DNA from: Clostridiales bacterium Firm_07
GTDB taxonomy: Bacteria; Bacillota; Clostridia; Oscillospirales; CAG-272
Assembly (NCBI GenBank): GCA_001604005.1
Contig: LVAM01000010.1
Location: 209,079-273,078 of the forward strand
Length of the DNA: 64,000 nucleotides
Direction: 5' to 3'
Part shown: positions 59,677-64,000 of the stretch, in pieces
Position numbering within the stretch: position 1 is the first letter of the stretch
Layout: every line of letters starts with the position of its first letter
The notes under the pieces: generated by a model
Told to the model about the DNA's origin: nothing
The model's database searches: none
What the model saw: the letters and a program-made list of their open reading frames with translations, nothing else
Position numbers and translations under genes: made by a program

Positions 59677-61053
59677 TCTTTTGTCGATCGGGATATATTC
59701 TTTTGCGGGGGTGATGCACTTGTAAGCGGGGCGAATGATCCGCTTCGCCGTGCAATATTCTTCCATACGGTGGGCGCACCAACCCGACACGCGCGCAATG
59801 GCGAAAAGCGGCGTGTAGAGATCGACCGGAATATCGAGCATACGGTAGACCATACCCGAATAGAGATCGACGTTGGCGCACATCTCTTTATCCAAACCTT
59901 TATACCGCCGGAAAAGATCGGGCGTCAGGCGTTCGATCGCTTCCAGCAGGGCAAAATCTTCCGCAAAACCCTTTTTCTCGGCAAGTTCCTCGGCACAGCG
60001 TTTGAGTATCACGGCACGGGGATCGGACTTGGTGTAAATGGCGTGCCCCATACCGTAAATGAGGCCGCTTTTGTCGTTTGCCTCGCCGCGCAGAATTTTC
60101 AGCAGAAACGCCGAAAGTTCCTCATCGTCCGCGGGATCGCGCACGTTCTCTTTGATGCAATCGAACATCTCCTGCACCTTGATATTGGCGCCGCCGTGAC
60201 GGGGACCTTTGAGCGATCCGATCGCCGCGCTGATGGCGGCATAAGTATCGGTGCCGGAAGAGGACAGCGTGCGGCAGGCAAAAGCCGAGTTGTTGCCGCC
60301 GCCGTGCTCGGCGTGGACGACAAGGCAGAGATCCAGCAGTTTGGCTTCTTCCTCGGTATAGGTCTTATCCGGGCGCAGCATACGCAAAAAGTTTTCCGCC
60401 GTGGAAAGCGAATGTTTGGGGTTGTGTAAATTGAGACTGTGTCCTCCGAAAACGTTGCGGTTGACGGCATACGTGTGCGCGGCGATGACCGGCAAACGCG
60501 CCACCAACTGCATACTTTGCCGCAACATATTGGCAAGCGTGGTCTCATCGGGATTTTCGTCGTAAGCATACAGCGCCAACACCGCCGTGGACATCTTGTT
60601 CATCACAGAGCGCGAGGGGGCTTTCATCAAAATATCCTCGTCAAAGCGGGGAGGCAACGCGGCATAGTGATCGAGCAAGCGCGTGAAATGCTCCAACTGC
60701 TCGGCGGTGGGCAGATGCCCGAAAAAGAGCAGATAGCAACACTCCGCAAAGCCGAAACGCTTTTCCGAGAGGAAGTTTTCGCAAATATCCCGCATACGGT
60801 AGCCGCGATAATAAAGCTCTCCGTCAACGGGAACACGATCACCGTCTTTGATCATATAGCCGTGAACGTTGGCGATACGCGTAACGCCCGCCATCACGCC
60901 GGTTCCGTCCGGTTCGCGCAGACCGCGCTTGACGTGATAGTTATCGAAAGCGGCGTTCGGAATGGTGTATTCGGACTCGGATTGTGCCAACATCTCCTCG
61001 AGCAGTTCTTCGTCTTGTGCGTCGAGCGTTTCGTCGCGTTTCATAAAATCCAT
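59674..61053 (-). CDS. gltA: citrate synthase
   Basis: Condenses oxaloacetate and acetyl-CoA, feeding glutamate synthesis in an anaerobe with a partial citrate cycle. 459 aa, longer than the 370-430 aa common form because of an N-terminal extension (about 50 residues). Motifs: GELYYRGYRMRDICENF near residue 80, NVFGGHSLNLHNPKHS near 203, the active-site His regions LVVHAEHGGGNNSAF near 245 and GPRHGGANIKVQEMFDCI near 280, GMGHAIYTKSDPRA near 330 and the catalytic Asp region NVDLYSGMVYRMLDIP near 405. AAAAGGAGG precedes the ATG. It has a consensus promoter. A methylcitrate synthase role cannot be excluded. Confidence 0.95.
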   Translation of the reverse strand: MDFMKRDETLDAQDEELLEEMLAQSESEYTIPNAAFDNYHVKRGLREPDGTGVMAGVTRIANVHGYMIKDGDRVPVDGELYYRGYRMRDICENFLSEKRFGFAECCYLLFFGHLPTAEQLEHFTRLLDHYAALPPRFDEDILMKAPSRSVMNKMSTAVLALYAYDENPDETTLANMLRQSMQLVARLPVIAAHTYAVNRNVFGGHSLNLHNPKHSLSTAENFLRMLRPDKTYTEEEAKLLDLCLVVHAEHGGGNNSAFACRTLSSSGTDTYAAISAAIGSLKGPRHGGANIKVQEMFDCIKENVRDPADDEELSAFLLKILRGEANDKSGLIYGMGHAIYTKSDPRAVILKRCAEELAEKKGFAEDFALLEAIERLTPDLFRRYKGLDKEMCANVDLYSGMVYRMLDIPVDLYTPLFAIARVSGWCAHRMEEYCTAKRIIRPAYKCITPAKEYIPIDKR

Positions 61054-61100
61054 TACGGTGACCTCCTTTTCTAACCAGATTTTAAGGGTATTAGAATGAC

Positions 61101-61129
61101 ATTATACCTTATATGGGTATATTTGTCAA
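61101..61129 (-). promoter_or_regulatory. sigma-A promoter of gltA
   Basis: On the minus strand consensus TTGACA, 17 bases, consensus TATAAT. The symmetrical element ATACCCATAT sits in the spacer. Confidence 0.9.
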
Positions 61130-61144
61130 GTTTTTGCGTGATTT

Positions 61145-61987
61145 TCAGAGATAAATGAGCAAAAGCCCGGCAAGAACGCCGACAAACGCAGCGGCGGCGG
61201 GGGCTTTGGAACGCCACATTAAGATCGCTTCCGGCAACAGTTCCCCCAGCACGACATAGAGCATCGCGCCCCCCGCAAAGCCGAGAGACAGCGTGAGAGC
61301 AAGCGGCGAGAGCATACCGAAATAATAGCCGATCACGGCGCCGAGCACCGTGGGCGCGCCGCTTGCCGCCGCCGTCAGCGCGGCGAGCGTGCGTTTGCCT
61401 CCCCCCGACACAAGCGGCACGGCGACCGCCATACCCTCGGGGATATTATGAAGACCGATGACAAGCGCCATACGAAGGCCGCTCTGACCGCCGTTTGCCA
61501 GCGCGTCTTTCGCGTAAGACGCGCCGATCACGATGCCCTCCGGCAAATTGTGGAGCGCAATGGCGCACGCCATAATGACGCCCGCTATAAAGAGACCGTT
61601 CTTCTGTCTCTTGTGATATTGCAGATGTTCCGAGTGAATGAGCTCGTCAAGGTCATCCGCGGTCTTGGGGTGTTCTCCCGCCGTGTGCGGATTTTGTTTG
61701 TTCGTGTGGCGGTCGATGGCAAGATTAAACAAAAAAATGACCATATATCCCACCGAAATACCGGCAAGCGACAGGAAAAGTTGTCTTGCGTCCACCGTAT
61801 CGCCGAGCGCGTCCTCAATGAGATCGAAGCAAACCACGCTGAGCATCACGCCCGCCGCAAGTCCGAGCAGCAAACTGACGATGCGTTTGGAATCCCGGCG
61901 CAGCACCGCGCCGATCACGCCGCCAAATCCCGTGCCCGTGATGCCCGAGAGCGCGGTGATACATATAATTGTCCAAATCCCTGTCAT
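61145..61987 (-). CDS. ZIP-family metal transporter
   Basis: 280 aa of about eight membrane segments. The first helices are followed by a cytoplasmic His-rich loop (IDRHTNKQNPHTAGEHPKTADD, LIHSEHLQYHKRQ) between residues about 105-145, typical for ZIP metal sensing. The transport-site helix signatures are ALHNLPEGIVIGASYAKDAL near 165 and IGLHNIPEGMAVAVPLV near 195, the HNxPEG metal sites. GGAGGTGACC precedes the ATG 61987. Substrate is likely zinc or another divalent ion; direction of transport (uptake) is inferred. It has a consensus-type promoter and no obvious terminator before gltA's promoter. Confidence 0.92.
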   Translation of the reverse strand: MTGIWTIICITALSGITGTGFGGVIGAVLRRDSKRIVSLLLGLAAGVMLSVVCFDLIEDALGDTVDARQLFLSLAGISVGYMVIFLFNLAIDRHTNKQNPHTAGEHPKTADDLDELIHSEHLQYHKRQKNGLFIAGVIMACAIALHNLPEGIVIGASYAKDALANGGQSGLRMALVIGLHNIPEGMAVAVPLVSGGGKRTLAALTAAASGAPTVLGAVIGYYFGMLSPLALTLSLGFAGGAMLYVVLGELLPEAILMWRSKAPAAAAFVGVLAGLLLIYL

Positions 61988-62012
61988 ACGGTCACCTCCG
62001 AGATGAGAATTT

Positions 62013-62041
62013 ATTATATCATATCTCACCCGAAAAGTCAA
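62013..62041 (-). promoter_or_regulatory. sigma-A promoter of ZIP gene
   Basis: On the minus strand TTGACT, 17 bases, TATAAT; no metal-regulator palindrome was recognised here. Confidence 0.85.
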
Positions 62042-62080
62042 GTTTCGACGATTATTGTCGATCGTTTTTCCGAAAAAAAT

Positions 62081-62109
62081 TTGACAGGCGCCTCTTTTTT
62101 GTGTATAAT
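62081..62109 (+). promoter_or_regulatory. sigma-A promoter of pth-mfd
   Basis: Consensus TTGACA, 17 bases, consensus TATAAT; a leader of about 65 bases leads to pth. Confidence 0.9.
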
Positions 62110-62181
62110 GAAAGGCAGTTGGAAATGGCGTCGGCGCGAGAAGTTTCGCGGCGGCGTTTGTCTGCTTGCAAAGGAGCGTTT

Positions 62182-62814
62182 ATGGCGGATATTTTTGAAC
62201 TGTTCCGAAAAATCGGGAAAGAAGAAGCGCGGGGGGGCGGTGCGCCCGAATGGATCCTCGCGGGGCTCGGAAATCCCGGGCGCGAATATGCGAACACGCG
62301 GCACAACACCGGCTTTCTGATTTTGGACGCCATCGCGGCAAAACAGGGGGCAAAGATCGACCGCGCTCGTTTTCGCGCGCTCACCGGCGACACCGTGATC
62401 GCGGGGAAGCGCGTTTTGCTCCTGAAGCCGCAAACTTTTATGAATTTATCGGGCGAATCGGTGCGGGAAGCGGCGGCTTTTTACCATATCCCGCCCGAGA
62501 AGATCCTTGTGATCGTGGATGATATCAGTTTTCCCGTTGGCAGAATGCGCTTGCGCGAGAGCGGCAGCGACGGCGGGCACAATGGGCTGAAAAACATCAT
62601 TTATCAACTCTCCTCCGATCGTTTTCCGCGCATTCGGGTAGGCGTAGGCGGCAAGCCGCACCCCGATTACCCGTTGGCGGATTTCGTCCTTTCGCCTTTC
62701 GATGAAGAAGATCTCAAAACTCTTTCGGAACTTTCGGCGCGCGTGTTTGACGGCGTGGAGAAGGTGCTTGGCGGCGACGCGGCGGGCGCGATGCAGCTCC
62801 TCAACGGGAAGTGA
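62182..62814 (+). CDS. pth: peptidyl-tRNA hydrolase
   Basis: Releases tRNA from stalled peptidyl-tRNA. 210 aa, with about 22 residues before the core. Motifs: ILAGLGNPGREYANTRHNTGFLILD near residue 25 (Asn and His of the active site), LLKPQTFMNLSGESVREAAAFYHI near 80, VIVDDISFPVGRMRLRESGSDGGHNGLKNI near 112, and RIRVGVGGKPHPDYPLADFVLSPF near 150. AAAGGAGCG precedes ATG 62182; the track's 281 aa version runs upstream through the ZIP and pth promoters. mfd begins four bases after the stop, the classic pth-mfd pair. Confidence 0.97.
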   Translation: MADIFELFRKIGKEEARGGGAPEWILAGLGNPGREYANTRHNTGFLILDAIAAKQGAKIDRARFRALTGDTVIAGKRVLLLKPQTFMNLSGESVREAAAFYHIPPEKILVIVDDISFPVGRMRLRESGSDGGHNGLKNIIYQLSSDRFPRIRVGVGGKPHPDYPLADFVLSPFDEEDLKTLSELSARVFDGVEKVLGGDAAGAMQLLNGK

Positions 62815-62818
62815 CGCG

Positions 62819-64000
62819 ATGCTGATCTCTTCGCTTCTTCGCGCCGATCGCGAATATACCGAACTCTCCACCGACTTTTGCTCCGCCGCCGGCACACGTT
62901 CTCTCCCGTTTTTGGCAAGCGGACTCTGCGACGGGGCGGCAAAAGCCCTGATCACCGCGCTGATCGAAGATCTGAAAAGCGCGCGACGCGGCGCCGCGCT
63001 TCTCGTTTTGCCCGAAGAAAAGCAGTGCGTCGCCCTGCAAAACTATCTTGCCGCAAACGGACTTCACGCGGCGTTTTATATTGCCCGCGATCTCAATTTT
63101 TACAATATCACCGCCTCGCACGATTATGAATACGAGCGGCTTTTCGTGTTGCGCGGACTGCTTGACGGTGAATTTGACGCGGTACTGACCACGCCCGACG
63201 CCGCGCTCGGCTATACCATCTCCCGCGAAAAACTGCGTCAAAACACGCTTTCCATCTCCGCAAACGACCGCATTACCCCACAAGCGTTATGCGAAAAACT
63301 GCTTCTTGCCGGATATACGCGTGTGGAAATGGTCGAGGGCGCGGGGCAGTTTGCCGCGCGCGGCGGCATCGTGGATATTTTTGCGCCGCGTTTGCGCGCC
63401 ATATCCGGTCGCACCGAGACCGTGAGCGGCGCACTGCCGCTGCGCATTGAGTTTTTCGGCGACGAGATTGACCGTATGGGGGTTTTCGACGTCGACAGTC
63501 AGCGCGTACACACGATGATCACCGACTGTGAGATCCCCCCTGCGCGCGAAGTATTGATCGACGGCGCGGCGCGGGAAAAAATCCGAAAAGCGGTTGCGGA
63601 ACGCCTGAAAAAATGTACGGACGAGCGCGCCCGCAAAGAACTGCAAGAAGAAGCGGAAGCTCTGCAAAACGCGGCGGAACTGCGCTTTGCCGACAAATAT
63701 ATGGCGCTTGCGGAAGAGAGCCGCGAAACGCTGCTTTCCTATTTTCCCGATTACGCGCCCGTCGTTTTGCGCGGCAGTAACGCCGTGCGCGAGAGGCTCC
63801 GCGGCGCGCTCCGTCATCAGGAAGCAATGCTCTCCGACCTCTTGGAGAGCGGCACGATCTCCGGCAAGATCGCCGCGTATTCTTTGCCGGAAACGGCGTT
63901 CTCGGCGTTTCTCGATCGCTCGGTGGTGCTGTATGCCGACTCGATCGCGGAAGGGCTTTCCGGAAAACGCTTTTCGGCAATGTTCTCTTTTTCCACCAAA
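62819..64000 (+). CDS. mfd: transcription-repair coupling factor Mfd, 3' end missing
   Basis: ATP-dependent translocase that strips stalled RNA polymerase and recruits UvrA. Only the first 394 codons lie in the window. The UvrB-like N-terminal module is clear: ALLVLPEEKQCVALQNYL near residue 60, FDAVLTTPDAALG near 120, then FAARGGIVDIFAPRLRAISG near 180 and LPLRIEFFGDEIDRMGVFDVDSQR near 208, all typical of Mfd domain 2. The RNA polymerase interaction and helicase domains are beyond the edge. The frame is open to base 64000. Four bases separate it from pth. Confidence 0.95.
   Translation, partial: MLISSLLRADREYTELSTDFCSAAGTRSLPFLASGLCDGAAKALITALIEDLKSARRGAALLVLPEEKQCVALQNYLAANGLHAAFYIARDLNFYNITASHDYEYERLFVLRGLLDGEFDAVLTTPDAALGYTISREKLRQNTLSISANDRITPQALCEKLLLAGYTRVEMVEGAGQFAARGGIVDIFAPRLRAISGRTETVSGALPLRIEFFGDEIDRMGVFDVDSQRVHTMITDCEIPPAREVLIDGAAREKIRKAVAERLKKCTDERARKELQEEAEALQNAAELRFADKYMALAEESRETLLSYFPDYAPVVLRGSNAVRERLRGALRHQEAMLSDLLESGTISGKIAAYSLPETAFSAFLDRSVVLYADSIAEGLSGKRFSAMFSFSTK

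Overview
This 64 kb window reads as one uninterrupted chromosomal segment of a GC-rich member of the Clostridia (Firmicutes). The assignment rests on gene content: Rex, HPr kinase/phosphorylase, DnaD and DnaC/DnaI-type helicase loaders, a YhaO/YhaN pair, SpoIIIE/FtsK, release factor 3, type III glutamine synthetase, DAP dehydrogenase, the eukaryote-like ProS and DUF1934/DUF445/DUF4340/DUF4830 proteins. Promoters are unusually legible. About twenty sigma-A sites follow TTGaca-17-TATAaT, and most transcription units end in strong hairpins. No prophage, insertion sequence or CRISPR array is visible. Both ends are truncated genes: ftsK on the left (minus strand) and mfd on the right (plus strand). 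The ftsK frame is absent from the supplied ORF track because it runs off the edge.

Layout. 1-9.3 kb: ftsK, a sulfite-exporter-like permease split into two half-genes, rpsO-pnp with a long pnp leader hairpin, a DHHW-motif secreted protein and a PHP phosphoesterase. 9.3-16.6 kb: gapA and phosphoglucomutase (minus), proS, a DUF4830 protein and a large membrane protein with a conserved C-terminal domain. 16.6-22.8 kb: a helical-bundle protein, the rex-dnaD-dnaC operon preceded by a cluster of DnaA-box-like sites, then a lipoprotein-phosphatase-rimI-tsaD operon. 22.9-29.9 kb: HD protein, CmpB-like membrane protein and PpiC foldase (minus), hprK-membrane protein-MBL-rlmH (plus), an exonuclease-BRCT fusion and a DUF1934 protein. 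29.9-39.2 kb: recA-recX, divergent prfC, a WG-repeat protein, type III glutamine synthetase, a small membrane protein, and a glycine riboswitch in front of an Na+/amino acid symporter. 39.2-42.7 kb: YhaN/YhaO-like DNA repair pair.

42.7-49.8 kb: a promoter drives DUF445, glyA, a three-domain STAS/kinase/HATPase fusion protein and a second PHP enzyme; hemW and an M24 peptidase follow. 50-52.8 kb: a compact four-gene cassette (PqqD-like, S26-type peptidase, HPr-kinase-like, nucleotidyltransferase) resembling the tailoring half of lasso-peptide clusters but without a visible precursor or cyclase. 52.8-64 kb: tRNA-Arg, DAP dehydrogenase, a four-gene gliding-type ABC exporter, citrate synthase, a ZIP metal transporter, pth and mfd.

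The most interesting items are the one-polypeptide partner-switch protein (45.0-46.6 kb), the PqqD/kinase/nucleotidyltransferase cassette (50.1-52.8 kb) and the DnaA-box cluster beside rex-dnaD-dnaC (19.9-20.1 kb). Family names come from recognising motifs by eye; no search was run.
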